This document shows positions 27,001-34,762 of a DNA stretch of 64,000 nucleotides, one piece after another. Source of the DNA: an uncultured Hyphomonas sp. (GTDB lineage: Bacteria; Pseudomonadota; Alphaproteobacteria; Caulobacterales; Hyphomonadaceae); the NCBI RefSeq assembly GCF_963678875.1, contig NZ_OY787456.1:496001-560000 (forward strand), given 5' to 3'. The position numbers were made by a program, and so were the translations under genes. The number at the start of each line of letters is the position of its first letter. The stretch's first letter is position 1. Under the pieces are notes generated by a model that worked only from the letters and a program-made list of their open reading frames with translations, searched no databases and was not told the origin of the DNA.

Positions 27001-27217
27001 CATCATTGTCGAGAACGTCGGCAACCTGCTGAACTCCGACTGGGGTATCCTGCGTGAGCACGGCTTCCCGGCCAACGCTCAGCTCTACTCCGTCAGCGGC
27101 ATTGATGCCGAGGGCCGTTACATCGTCGACGGCTTCAACTCGGACGCCGATCGTGACTCCATCGTGGTCAGCCCGTCCCTGTGGCAGGTCCACTTCGGTG
27201 TGAAGTACAAGTTCTAA
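24044..27217 (+). CDS. TonB-dependent receptor with N-terminal carboxypeptidase-regulatory-like domain (Oar-like)
   Basis: 1057 aa from ATG 24044 (MINWNNFARGAA), signal peptide cleaved near A-S-A-Q (residue about 26). Residues about 28-115 are a CarboxypepD_reg-like beta sandwich (SISGAVADETGAAVSGATV, GPYSITITGEGFVPARAEG). A plug domain (TYNLATLENLPAMNRDIKDI, NSLTVDGARLSDNF) and a large barrel follow, ending in HFGVKYKF with a terminal Phe. This layout is that of Oar/OmpA-related TonB receptors, whose substrates may be peptides or polymers. The coding region has a noticeably stronger preference for AAC, GAC, TAC and GGT/CGT codons than neighbours, which suggests high expression. A 272-bp leader lies upstream, and a terminator follows at 27249. 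Confidence 0.88.
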   Translation: MINWNNFARGAAVSAIAITAAGIASAQVTTSSISGAVADETGAAVSGATVTILHEPSGTVSVASTSATGQFSAQNLRVGGPYSITITGEGFVPARAEGVYANLGEATDISLSITRADDAAVMETVVITGTALQVAQVAAGPSSTYNLATLENLPAMNRDIKDIVRLDPRVYVDEAFNDSINCAGANPRYNSLTVDGARLSDNFGLNSNGYPTERIPFSFDSIEQVSVELAPFDVEYGQFTACNVNAVTKSGGNEFHGGLFFDYTDDSLTGDETDGVARDLGSFEEKRYGFNIGGPIIKDKVFFFGSYEKFEGANIFGHTPESAGITQADYDQIISIAEGYGYVSGGLPTSLAVEDEKIFVKLDWNINDDHRATVSYNYNDGFNFSPSDSGSTRLADGNHYYERGAKLQNYSGALYSDWTENLSTELRLTYVDLDNRQDPVAGLDNFGEVQVRVGDSTVYLGADDSRHANQLNYTTLNYKAKADYTMGDHTFTFGAEREEFEVFNLFIQEVQGEWVFGSIADFAAGDFSDFRYENAAGSNDQNDGAADFAYEINTIYVQDDWQVTDKLDVVFGLRYDFYTSSDKPMFNQNFFDSYGVRNDENMDGRDLLQPRLGFTYELNDDISFHGGAGLYSGGNPNVWISNNYSNNGVTLFECRERTRTNDCLPGLGGLTPNINDYTYGGGTGTPFIDVPDEAIAAVAAAEGGGPVNALDPNFELPSEWKYAFGVAANVDTGLPVLGNDLQVMADILYSKTNEAAIAVPISWVQTGTAPDGRPLYGTGNTNDFLLTNTEEKGDALVLSFGVAKEYDNGIDWSLGYAYTDADDVNPMTSSVAFSNFSNFTTADAVSPSLGTSDYEIAHRINMTVNWEKEFFKGLYTKASIFGTASEGAPYSYTFSENNGIFSPLFDNARALAYIPTGLADPLISPDSDMGAVADLVAFIDQDENLRDARGSIVRRNSAADDWWTKFDLKLSQELPGLREDDRAEAFIIVENVGNLLNSDWGILREHGFPANAQLYSVSGIDAEGRYIVDGFNSDADRDSIVVSPSLWQVHFGVKYKF

Positions 27218-27248
27218 GCCTTACGGCCTGAACAGAATTGAATTCGGG

Positions 27249-27280
27249 AAGGGCGGCTCCATGCGGGGCCGCCCTTTTCC
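27249..27280 (+). terminator. Rho-independent terminator after the Oar-like receptor
   Basis: AAGGGCGGC (27249-27257), a 10-base loop, GCCGCCCTT (27268-27276), then TTCC within CCCTTTTCC. A 9-bp perfect stem and T-run, 32 bp after the receptor stop. Confidence 0.8.
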
Positions 27281-27298
27281 TTTCTTGATAGGTGTGGC

Positions 27299-28294
27299 AT
27301 GGCGCGCGCGATGAGTGAGAACAAACCCTTCCTTCCGCCCGAATGGGCTCAGCAGGCTGCGCTCTGGTGTGGCTGGCCGCATCTTGCCGACGAATGGGGC
27401 GGCAGTCTTGAAGGCCCGCGGACGCAGATCGCGGGCTTCATCCGCGCGGCGGCGGGCCATCTGCCAGTCCGGGTCGCGGCCGGGTCTGCTGAAGCGCTGG
27501 CCTCGGCCACGGCAGCGGTCGGCGATGTGGCGAAGATTGTGGAAGTGCCGGCCGGGGACATCTGGCTGCGTGATACCGGTCCGGTCGTGACGGGGCAGGG
27601 CATGACGCGCCAGGCGCAAACCTTCCGCTTCAATGGCTGGGGCGGCAAATACCTGATGCCCGGCGACACCGAGACCGCCGGCGCGATTGCGGCCTTCGAG
27701 ACGCTGCCTGCCAATCCGCATGATATCGTGCTGGAAGGCGGCGCCATCGATGCGGACGGCACGGGCCGGCTGCTGACCACGCGCCAGTGCCTGCTGAACC
27801 CGAACCGCAATCCCGACCTGACCGAGAGCGAGATCGAGGCCCGCATCTGCGCGGCGCTCGGCATTGAGGAAATGATCTGGCTGGGCGACGGCCTGCTGAA
27901 CGATCATACCGACGGCCATGTCGACAATATCGCCCGCTTCATCGGGCCGGGCCATGCGCTCTGCCAGATGCCGTCCGGCGCCAACGACCCGAATACGGAC
28001 GTCCTGCTGGAGATCGAGGCCACGCTGCGCGAGGCCGGGCTGGACGTGACGACCATTCCGTCGCCGGGCCTGCTGCTTGGAGAGGATGGCGAGCCGATCC
28101 CGGCAAGCCACATGAACTTCACCATCACCAATGGCGCCGTTCTGGTGCCTGTCTATGAAGATCATTACAGCCTCGTCGCGCTGGCCGAGATGCGGGTCCT
28201 GTTCCCGGGCCGGAAGATCATCGGCCTGCCGGCTGGACATATCCTGGGTGGCGGCGGAAGCTTCCACTGCATGACCCGCGAAATTCCCGCCTGA
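27299..28294 (+). CDS. aguA: agmatine deiminase
   Basis: 331 aa, converts agmatine to N-carbamoylputrescine plus ammonia. Family features: the substrate-binding D-I-W-L-R-D-T-G-P-V, EGGAIDADG, DHTDGHVDNIARF with catalytic His/Asp, and the nucleophile Cys324 in GGGGSFHCMTREIPA at the C-terminus. Cytoplasmic. The next gene, 16 bp downstream, is the N-carbamoylputrescine amidase, so the pair completes agmatine to putrescine. A second in-frame ATG (27311) is a possible alternative start. Confidence 0.92.
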   Translation: MARAMSENKPFLPPEWAQQAALWCGWPHLADEWGGSLEGPRTQIAGFIRAAAGHLPVRVAAGSAEALASATAAVGDVAKIVEVPAGDIWLRDTGPVVTGQGMTRQAQTFRFNGWGGKYLMPGDTETAGAIAAFETLPANPHDIVLEGGAIDADGTGRLLTTRQCLLNPNRNPDLTESEIEARICAALGIEEMIWLGDGLLNDHTDGHVDNIARFIGPGHALCQMPSGANDPNTDVLLEIEATLREAGLDVTTIPSPGLLLGEDGEPIPASHMNFTITNGAVLVPVYEDHYSLVALAEMRVLFPGRKIIGLPAGHILGGGGSFHCMTREIPA

Positions 28295-28310
28295 TCCGGA
28301 GGATCCGAAG

Positions 28311-29153
28311 ATGAGCCGCAATATTACCGTCGCCAGCATCCAGTTCACGCCGAGCGATGACATGCAGGACAATATCGACCGCGTGGCGGGCTTCATCCGG
28401 GAAGCTGCCGGGCAGGGGGCAGATGTCGTGCTGCCGCCGGAACTCTTCTGCGGCTATTATTTCTGCAAGACGCAGGAAGAGCATCACTTCGCCCGCGCGC
28501 TGCCCTGGCAGGATCACCCGGCCGTGGTGCAGCTGGCGGAGCTTGCGGCTGAGCTCGGCGTCGTCATCCCGGTCTCGATCTATGAGAAGGACGGTCCGCA
28601 CTATTACAATTCTCTGGTCATGATCGATGCGGACGGCACGCCGCTGGGCATCTATCGCAAGAGCCATATTCCGGACGGTCCCGGCTACCAGGAGAAATAT
28701 TATTTCCGGCCGGGCGATACGGGCTTCCGGACCTGGCAGACCATGAAGGGCAATATCGGCGTCGGCATCTGCTGGGACCAGTGGTTCCCGGAAGCGGCGC
28801 GCGCCATGGCTCTGATGGGCGCAGACATCCTGATGTACCCGACCGCCATCGGCGCCGAACCGCACGATTCAAGCCTCGACACGGCGGCGCGCTGGCGGCG
28901 GGTGATGCAGGGCCACTCGGTGGCGAACGTCATCCCGGTCGTGGCGGCGAACCGCGTGGGCGACGAGGAAGGGCAGGTCTTCTACGGCACCAGCTTCATC
29001 ACCGACCATGTCGGCGAAGTCGTCACCGATTTCGGGCGCGGCGAGGAGGGCGTGCTGGTTGCGAGCTTCGATCTGGACGTCGTGGACCGGGACCGCGCAG
29101 CCTGGGGCTTCTTTCGCGACCGCCGGACGGATCTTTACGACATTCTGGTCTGA
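28311..29153 (+). CDS. aguB: N-carbamoylputrescine amidohydrolase
   Basis: 280 aa, nitrilase superfamily. The Glu-Lys-Cys triad is visible as E44 (LPPELFCGYYFC), K117 (RKSHIPDGPGYQEKYYF) and C154 (GVGICWDQWFPEAAR). Hydrolyses N-carbamoylputrescine to putrescine, CO2 and ammonia; the tight coupling to the agmatine deiminase gene supports this over other nitrilase functions. The ribosome-binding site (cggagg) precedes ATG 28311. Together the two genes give a putrescine route independent of ornithine decarboxylase. Confidence 0.93.
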   Translation: MSRNITVASIQFTPSDDMQDNIDRVAGFIREAAGQGADVVLPPELFCGYYFCKTQEEHHFARALPWQDHPAVVQLAELAAELGVVIPVSIYEKDGPHYYNSLVMIDADGTPLGIYRKSHIPDGPGYQEKYYFRPGDTGFRTWQTMKGNIGVGICWDQWFPEAARAMALMGADILMYPTAIGAEPHDSSLDTAARWRRVMQGHSVANVIPVVAANRVGDEEGQVFYGTSFITDHVGEVVTDFGRGEEGVLVASFDLDVVDRDRAAWGFFRDRRTDLYDILV

Positions 29154-29161
29154 CGCGGGCG

Positions 29162-29719
29162 TCAGCTGCCACCCGGTGCGCTGCGTGAAGGCCGCTCGCC
29201 TTGCGGCGGGGCCGGGTGTGCGGCGCGTTCCGGCTTTGGTTTCGGCGCTTTCAGTGAGGCGATCACGATCACGTCGCTGGTCTCTTCGACATAGTGTTCG
29301 GCCAGTTCCGCGATCACGGTTTCAAACTCTTCCGGGCTGACGCGCCGGTCGAGGTTCGGATCGAAGCGGACGGGATTTGCGAGCGTATCATCGCGCGTTG
29401 GCAGGCTTTCGGCCCAATTGATCTGTTCGAACGCCGTCAGGTGCCCGTCGCCATTGGCGTCCGCCTTCGCAAAGGCTGCGGCGGTGCCGGCTTCCAGTTC
29501 CGCGCGGGTGATGCGGCCATCGCCATCGGTGTCGAAGCTCAGGAACAGGCCACCGCCGGCGACCAGACGGTCCGGCGTGCCGCGGCGCTTGTGCGCTTCA
29601 GGTTTGGTAAACCCCTGACCGGGCAGGCGGACGATATCGTCATCGGCTTGCTGGGCGATGGCTGGTGCAGTTGCCGCCATCAGGAGGGCGCCAGCCAGCG
29701 CAATCGAGCGAAAAATCAT
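29162..29719 (-). CDS. exported EF-hand protein
   Basis: 185 aa from ATG 29719 (MIFRSIALAGALLMAATAPA), signal peptide cleaved after A-I-A. Three EF-hand-like loops: DTDGDGRITRAE, DANGDGHLTAFE and a degenerate DPNLDRRVSPEE. A Pro/Lys-rich C-terminal tail. Probably a periplasmic Ca2+-binding protein of unknown partner. The longer open frame to 29776 has no ribosome-binding site; GTGGAG before 29719 supports the start chosen. It lies between aguB (convergent) and divL (divergent) and is a likely distant paralogue of the EF-hand lipoprotein at 2623. Confidence 0.8.
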   Translation of the reverse strand: MIFRSIALAGALLMAATAPAIAQQADDDIVRLPGQGFTKPEAHKRRGTPDRLVAGGGLFLSFDTDGDGRITRAELEAGTAAAFAKADANGDGHLTAFEQINWAESLPTRDDTLANPVRFDPNLDRRVSPEEFETVIAELAEHYVEETSDVIVIASLKAPKPKPERAAHPAPPQGERPSRSAPGGS

Positions 29720-29824
29720 GGGATTTACTCCACTAACAGGCAGCCAGATTAAGCGAGTGTTGTGTTTATGCAACACGTGGTTTCAGTTATATTGCGCCGG
29801 AATGGACCAGGCATTAGCACTCCG

Positions 29825-29839
29825 TTAACGCGCCCTTAA
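29825..29839 (+). promoter_or_regulatory. CtrA-type binding site (TTAA-N7-TTAA)
   Basis: TTAACGCGCCCTTAA, a full match to the CtrA consensus TTAA-N7-TTAA and followed by C, 74 bp before divL ATG 29913. Two further TTAA half-sites lie nearby (29752 and 29858). Suggests the master regulator CtrA controls divL and/or the divergent EF-hand gene. Confidence 0.6.
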
Positions 29840-29912
29840 CGCTCGAGGGGCAATTCGTTAACCGTTTCATCGGTCGTTATCGCGGCCGATTCGGGCTTTT
29901 GGATGACGCGGC

Positions 29913-32369
29913 ATGGCACTTACAGCGGATCAGGTTCCGATCATTATGGCAGCAGGCGCGGCTGCGCTCGGCCTTGCCGCGCTGCTCTGGGCCCTGCGGG
30001 TTTCGGACGGTGCGCGCGGCGCAGCCCGCAAATACCGCGACCGGTCGGCCGAGCTGGAAACCACGCTTGCTGCTCACCGCTCGATTCTCGGCGCGCATCC
30101 GGGCGTCATCCTCGTCTGGCAGGGCGAGGCGCTCGAAGCCGAGGGCGACGACATCATCCCGCCGGAAATGTACGGCTCGCCGGTCGCGCTGGCCGGCCTG
30201 CTCAGCTTTACCGATGATGCCATCTCGCCCGACCCGGCCGTGCGCATCATTGAAGGCCTCGCAGACCTCGAAGCCCGCGACAGCGCCGGACAGGACACGA
30301 CGCTGCGCATCCGCCTGCGTGAACTGCGCGAAACAGGACAGGCTTTCTCGCTCACCGTTATCGGACCGTCCGGCCGCTTCCTCGAAGCGGATGGCCGCAC
30401 CGCGGGTGCCCGCGCCGTGGTCTGGGTCAGCGATGCGACGATCAAGGGGCTGGAAGAGAGCTCGGCCCGCGGCAAGCTGGAAGAGGCGCGGCAGGTCATC
30501 GCGCGTGACCCGACCGCCTTCCTCGACATGCTGGGCAAGGCGCCGTTCCCGGCCTGGCGCATGTCAGGCATGGGCAAGCTGCAATGGGTGAACCCGTCCT
30601 ATATCGACGCCGTCGACGGCACGAACCTCGACCGCGTGCTTGACCGCCAGCTGATGCTTGACCAGGCGACGGCAGACCAGGCCCGCAAGACGATCAGCGA
30701 AGGCATCGACATCGACGAGACGCGCCACATCACCATCAATGGTGCGCGCCGGGCGATGCGCATCCTGACTTTCCCGCTGTCGGGCGGGGCAGGGGCGATG
30801 GCGCTGGACGTCACCGCACAGGAAGATGCGCGCGAAGAACTGAACCGCCACGTCCGCGCCCATGACGAGACGCTGAACCACGTCGCCGATGCCGTTGCCA
30901 TCTTCGGCGCCGACCGGAAGCTGACCTTCTACAACAAGGCCTTCCGCGACATGTGGGATCTCGACGAGAGCTTCCTGCTCGACCGGCCGGGCCATGGCCA
31001 GCTGCTGGACCGCCTGCGCGAACGCCGCAAGCTGCCGGCCCGTGCGAACTATGCCGAATGGCGCGCGGAAGAGCTTTCCTACTATCTCGATATCGACGGG
31101 GTGAAGGAAGACACCTGGTCGCTGCCGGACGAGCGGACGCTTTCGGTCACCCGCCAGCGCCACCCGATGGGCGGCCTGCTCCTTCTGTTCAAGGACATTA
31201 CCGGCGAGCTGGAGCTGCAGACCCAGTTCAATGCCATCGTGAAGACGCAGAGCTCCACGCTCGACAATCTTCACGAGGCCGTCGCTGTGTTTGGCGGCGA
31301 CGGACGCATGAAGCTGCACAACTATGCGTTCGAGCGCCTGTGGAGCCTCAGCGGCGACATGCTGAAAGACCAGCCGGATTATGACGATGTGGTGGAGGAG
31401 TGCATTCCGCTGTTCCACGACACGGAAATCTGGGCGGCGATGAAAAGCCACATCACCGATCCCTCCGCCAAGGCGCGCCAGTCCACCACGGGCGAGATGC
31501 GCCGCTCCGACGGATCGATCCTGACCTACCTGACCCATCCGCTGCCGGACGGTAACACGCTGATCGCCTTTGCCGATGTGACGGCGACGCGCCGTGTCGA
31601 GTCCGCCCTGCGCGAACGGGCTGAAGCCTTTGAAGCGGCAGATCGTCTGAAGACGGAATTCGTGCGGAATGTGTCCTACCAGCTGCGCTCGCCGCTCACC
31701 GTCATCTTCGGTTACGCCGAACTGCTGGAAACGCAGCGTAATGGCGACCTGACCGAGCGCCAGAAGGATTATGTCAGCGCCATCCTCTCGGCCTCTGATC
31801 ACCTGTCGAAGCTGATCGAGAACATTCTCGACCTTGCCATGATCGAGGCTGGCCGCATGGACCTCGACCTCGAAGATGTCGACCTTGCCAGCGTGATCGA
31901 GGAAAGCATAGAGATGGTCGTCTCGAAGGCCGAAGATACGCAGATCTCGGTACGGTCCGATATTACGGGCCAACTCGGCCTGATCCGCGCGGATGAACGC
32001 CGCATCCGGCAGATCCTGTTCAACCTGGTCTCAAACTCCCTGCGCTTTACCGACTCCGGCGGAGAGATCGTCATCTCGGCCCAGCGCATGGGTGACATGG
32101 TCACCTTCTCGGTCCGCGACAATGGCCGTGGCCTGGAGGCCGACAAGCGCGCGACGAGCTTCGACAGCTTCGTCTCCGGCGATCAGCGCGGCGCAGGCCT
32201 CGGCCTCGCACTGGTGAAGCACTTCGTCGACCTGCACGGCGGCACGGTCGGCATGAAGCCGGTCGAAGGCGGCGGGCTGGAAGTCACCTGCTGGCTGCCG
32301 GCACAGGCCATGCGTGCCGTCAGTGCACAGCGCGAGCTGCTTCTTTCGGAGAATGTTGTTCCGTCCTGA
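29913..32369 (+). CDS. divL: DivL-type atypical cell-cycle kinase (Tyr in H-box)
   Basis: 818 aa. One N-terminal membrane helix (about 8-28), a linker region, two recognisable PAS-like domains (about 315-430 and 440-560), then a HisKA-like dimerisation domain and a HATPase domain with N-box LFNLVSNSLRFTDSGGE, DNGRGLE and RGAGLGLALVKHFVDLHGG. In the H-box the phospho-accepting histidine is replaced by Tyr589: FVRNVSYQLRSPLTVIFGYAELL. That replacement is the hallmark of Caulobacter DivL, which does not act as an ordinary kinase but couples DivK to CckA and hence to CtrA phosphorylation. A CtrA box lies 74 bp upstream, hinting at feedback. Confidence 0.85.
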   Translation: MALTADQVPIIMAAGAAALGLAALLWALRVSDGARGAARKYRDRSAELETTLAAHRSILGAHPGVILVWQGEALEAEGDDIIPPEMYGSPVALAGLLSFTDDAISPDPAVRIIEGLADLEARDSAGQDTTLRIRLRELRETGQAFSLTVIGPSGRFLEADGRTAGARAVVWVSDATIKGLEESSARGKLEEARQVIARDPTAFLDMLGKAPFPAWRMSGMGKLQWVNPSYIDAVDGTNLDRVLDRQLMLDQATADQARKTISEGIDIDETRHITINGARRAMRILTFPLSGGAGAMALDVTAQEDAREELNRHVRAHDETLNHVADAVAIFGADRKLTFYNKAFRDMWDLDESFLLDRPGHGQLLDRLRERRKLPARANYAEWRAEELSYYLDIDGVKEDTWSLPDERTLSVTRQRHPMGGLLLLFKDITGELELQTQFNAIVKTQSSTLDNLHEAVAVFGGDGRMKLHNYAFERLWSLSGDMLKDQPDYDDVVEECIPLFHDTEIWAAMKSHITDPSAKARQSTTGEMRRSDGSILTYLTHPLPDGNTLIAFADVTATRRVESALRERAEAFEAADRLKTEFVRNVSYQLRSPLTVIFGYAELLETQRNGDLTERQKDYVSAILSASDHLSKLIENILDLAMIEAGRMDLDLEDVDLASVIEESIEMVVSKAEDTQISVRSDITGQLGLIRADERRIRQILFNLVSNSLRFTDSGGEIVISAQRMGDMVTFSVRDNGRGLEADKRATSFDSFVSGDQRGAGLGLALVKHFVDLHGGTVGMKPVEGGGLEVTCWLPAQAMRAVSAQRELLLSENVVPS

Positions 32370-32389
32370 AACGGACTGGCTGGCACAGC

Positions 32390-32692
32390 TTAGTGGGTCT
32401 CGGTGGCCGTCTTGTCAGTGCGATCCGGATCCTGGCCACGCGTTTCCGCAACCATCCGGGCCGGCACGTCCGGCGCGGCATCATAGCGGATGATCGCAGG
32501 CTTGGAGACCAGCAGGTCTGAGCCGTCTTTTTCCGTCACCACAACGGTTTCCATGACTGCAGGGGCGTCTTCGCCCTTGGGCAGGAAGTCAGCTTCCAGA
32601 CGGCCGCGCAGCTGGCCGCCTTCAGCGGCAAGCACGGGCAGGGCAACGCTGGCGGCGGCGAGCGAGACGGCGAAAAAGCGAATAGCGGACAT
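32390..32692 (-). CDS. small exported protein, unknown
   Basis: 100 aa from ATG 32692 (MSAIRFFAVSLAAASVALPV), with GGGAG as ribosome-binding site. Signal peptide cleaved around V-L-A-A; mature part about 79 residues, strongly acidic and basic mixed, with predicted strands EGGQLRGRLEADF and METVVVTEKDGSDLLVSK. No Cys, no repeats. Not recognised. Convergent with divL (20 bp) and followed upstream by the lipoprotein methyltransferase gene on the same strand. Confidence 0.6.
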   Translation of the reverse strand: MSAIRFFAVSLAAASVALPVLAAEGGQLRGRLEADFLPKGEDAPAVMETVVVTEKDGSDLLVSKPAIIRYDAAPDVPARMVAETRGQDPDRTDKTATETH

Positions 32693-32755
32693 TGAGCAAC
32701 TCCCGGACAAATTTGAAATTCGCCCGGTGAGATGCAGATATTGTGCCAAATACGC

Positions 32756-33589
32756 CTATTTGGCGAATTTCAGCAGGAAGCGATCCGTTTTTCGCCGGAC
32801 GGCCGGGTCAAACACTTGCACCGTGCCGTCATCATCCGGATTGGCCAGCACGTCGCTTTGATCCACCAGCGTCAGGCCGTGATCTTCCGCCAGCGCGATG
32901 ATGACAGCCTTGTCGATCCGGTGCGTGTCGCCGCCTGTTGTCGGCGGTGAGCCCGCAGGGGCCGCGTGATCCAGAACGACCAGATGACCGCCCGGTTTCA
33001 GGACGCGGGCAATCTCTTCGAATGACATGTCGGGGTCGCCGAGCACGCCTTCCGGCTCGTCCTTCGGCGTATACCAGAGCTCATGGGGCCCAAGGAACCA
33101 GGTGACGAGATCCGCGTCCGCGTCCGGCACATTGGAGAGATTGTCGAAGGCGCTTTCCACGATCTGCACATTGAGAAGCCGCCCGTCGACCCGCTTCGAG
33201 ACGGAATCGCCGAGGAAGGCTTTGAACGAAGGCGGGTTCTGCATGTAGACCTTGCCGTCCGGACCGGCGACACGGGAAAACAGTTCCGTATAGAAGCCAT
33301 CACCGGCTTCCATCTCCACAAGGGTCATGCCGGGCTTGATGCCGGTAAAGGAGAGCACCTCTGCGGACTTCCGCACCGGGTACATCTCATAGTCCTGTTC
33401 CGGCCGGTCGTCCTGGCGGAACACGCTTTTATAGTCGAACCCGCCCGCTGCGACCTTCGCTGCCGGAGCGTCATCCGCTTCGGGGGCAACCGGTGTGGCC
33501 ACGGGGGCTTCCGGCGCGGGGGCCGGGGCGGGCGTGGCGCAGGCGGCCAGCATGGCGCCAGCCAGGCTGAGTGGTGCAAACTGTTTCAT
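32756..33589 (-). CDS. SAM-dependent methyltransferase-like lipoprotein
   Basis: 277 aa. The N-terminal signal has lipobox L-A-A-C (Cys17), then a Pro/Ala-rich linker of about 28 residues. The catalytic-like domain has motif I degenerate, VEMEAGDGFYTELFSRVAG (family E-x-G-x-G present as E-A-G-D-G), a later ADADLVTWFLGPHELWY and the post-motif RVLKPGGHLVVLDHA. It belongs to the predicted-methyltransferase group COG4798, which is often exported. SAM is not normally available in the periplasm, so a non-catalytic or other ligand-binding role is possible. It diverges little from the class I fold by eye. Function unknown. Confidence 0.75.
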   Translation of the reverse strand: MKQFAPLSLAGAMLAACATPAPAPAPEAPVATPVAPEADDAPAAKVAAGGFDYKSVFRQDDRPEQDYEMYPVRKSAEVLSFTGIKPGMTLVEMEAGDGFYTELFSRVAGPDGKVYMQNPPSFKAFLGDSVSKRVDGRLLNVQIVESAFDNLSNVPDADADLVTWFLGPHELWYTPKDEPEGVLGDPDMSFEEIARVLKPGGHLVVLDHAAPAGSPPTTGGDTHRIDKAVIIALAEDHGLTLVDQSDVLANPDDDGTVQVFDPAVRRKTDRFLLKFAK

Positions 33590-33623
33590 GGTCCTGTCCT
33601 CCTCAGGAAGATCCGTTACCGGA

Positions 33624-34595
33624 TCAGGCTTCTGTCAGCATTTTCTCGCTCATTTCCCACAGGCGTTCGGCGCGCTCGTCATCGCAGGCCCAGGGGCGGA
33701 CATGTTCCCAGCGCTCGCTGGTTTCGGTGGCGAGCTGGGCGATGTCGCAATCCTCGCAATAGACACCGCCGCGGCCCGCCAGCTGCGGTGAGGTGGCCGC
33801 CCACACCGTGGTGGACGCGCCTTGCTCCGGTGTCTTGAACCGTTCCAGCACCATCGGCGGGATCGTTCCGTCCGGCGCCTTCCAGCCAAGCGCGACCATC
33901 TCCTCTTCAGGCAGGTGGCGCTGCAGCGGCGTGAAAATACCGCCCGGATGGACAGAGAATGCCCGAATGCCGATATCACGCCCGCGCCGGTCGACACCCA
34001 GTGCAAACAGGGCGTCTGCAGTCTTGGCCTGTCCGTATGCCTCCCATTTGTCGTAAGCGCGCTCATTGTAATTCGGGTCATCCCAGATAATGTCCGACCG
34101 GCCATGGCCGATGGAGGAGAGCGCCACGAGGCGGGCACTTTCCGCGCGCTGCATCGCCGGGGCGAGAGCAAGGCTCATCGCCATATGGCCGAGATGGTTG
34201 ATCCCGAACTGGCTTTCCCAGCCGGGGCCGACCCGGGCCAGCGGACAGGCCATGATGCCGGCATTGTTGATCAGGATGTCGAGGCCCCGCCCGGTCTCTT
34301 CATATTCGCGGGTGAACTTCTCGACGCTGGCAAGATCGGCGAGGTCCATCGCGGCAATCTCGACATCGCCGGCAACGTCGGCCAGCGCGGCTTCGGCGGT
34401 GTCGAGCCGCCGGGCCGGGACCGTCACCCGCGCCCCGGCAGAGGCGAGGGCCCGTACGGTTTCGAGGCCGATGCCGGAATACCCGCCGGTCACAACCGCG
34501 TTCTTGCCGGAAAGGTCGATCCCTTCAATCACCTCGGCGGCGGTGGATTTGTCATGGAATCCCGATCCGATCGGGGCCTGGTCTTCTGCAGCCAT
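33624..34595 (-). CDS. short-chain dehydrogenase/reductase
   Basis: 323 aa from ATG 34595 (MAAEDQAPIGSGFHDKSTAA) with AGGGAG as ribosome-binding site. Nucleotide-binding T-G-G-Y-S-G-I-G, the structural N-N-A-G motif (LINNAGIMACPLA), the serine strand (LVALSSIGHGRSD) and the catalytic Y-G-Q-A-K (YxxxK). Probably an NADP-dependent oxidoreductase of the retinol-dehydrogenase-like group. The reading frame remains open to 34895 but without homologous character. Substrate unknown; lies beside a lipoprotein methyltransferase gene and may share a transcript with it. Confidence 0.85.
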   Translation of the reverse strand: MAAEDQAPIGSGFHDKSTAAEVIEGIDLSGKNAVVTGGYSGIGLETVRALASAGARVTVPARRLDTAEAALADVAGDVEIAAMDLADLASVEKFTREYEETGRGLDILINNAGIMACPLARVGPGWESQFGINHLGHMAMSLALAPAMQRAESARLVALSSIGHGRSDIIWDDPNYNERAYDKWEAYGQAKTADALFALGVDRRGRDIGIRAFSVHPGGIFTPLQRHLPEEEMVALGWKAPDGTIPPMVLERFKTPEQGASTTVWAATSPQLAGRGGVYCEDCDIAQLATETSERWEHVRPWACDDERAERLWEMSEKMLTEA

Positions 34596-34671
34596 CCGGA
34601 TATCTCCCTTTCTCCGATCGCGCTTTGCGTGCCGGATACTGCCCCGCAGGCGGGAAGCGGACAAGTGCGGG

Positions 34672-34685
34672 TTAAGAAAGCTTAA
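34672..34685. promoter_or_regulatory. TTAA-N6-TTAA motif, near CtrA-like
   Basis: TTAA-GAAAGC-TTAA in the 167-bp gap between the divergent SDR and Sel1 genes. Spacer is 6 rather than the 7 of a true CtrA box; it also contains the palindrome GCTTAAGC. Low-confidence regulatory candidate. Confidence 0.2.
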
Positions 34686-34762
34686 GCTGGCAATGCCTTG
34701 GTGACGCCACTGTCGGGGCCCTATATCAAAACAGGAACAAAGACTTATGAAGAGTAGACCCC

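Noticed and set aside
23978..27193. A 1071-codon open frame on the minus strand, antisense to the Oar-like receptor gene
   Set aside because: The plus-strand frame has a signal peptide, recognisable domains and a TonB-type end. The minus frame has none and arises from the strong codon bias of the real gene.
34672..34685. TTAA-N6-TTAA as a CtrA box upstream of the Sel1 gene
   Set aside because: The spacer is 6 bp, not 7, and the sequence is partly explained by the palindrome GCTTAAGC. Kept only as a low-confidence motif.
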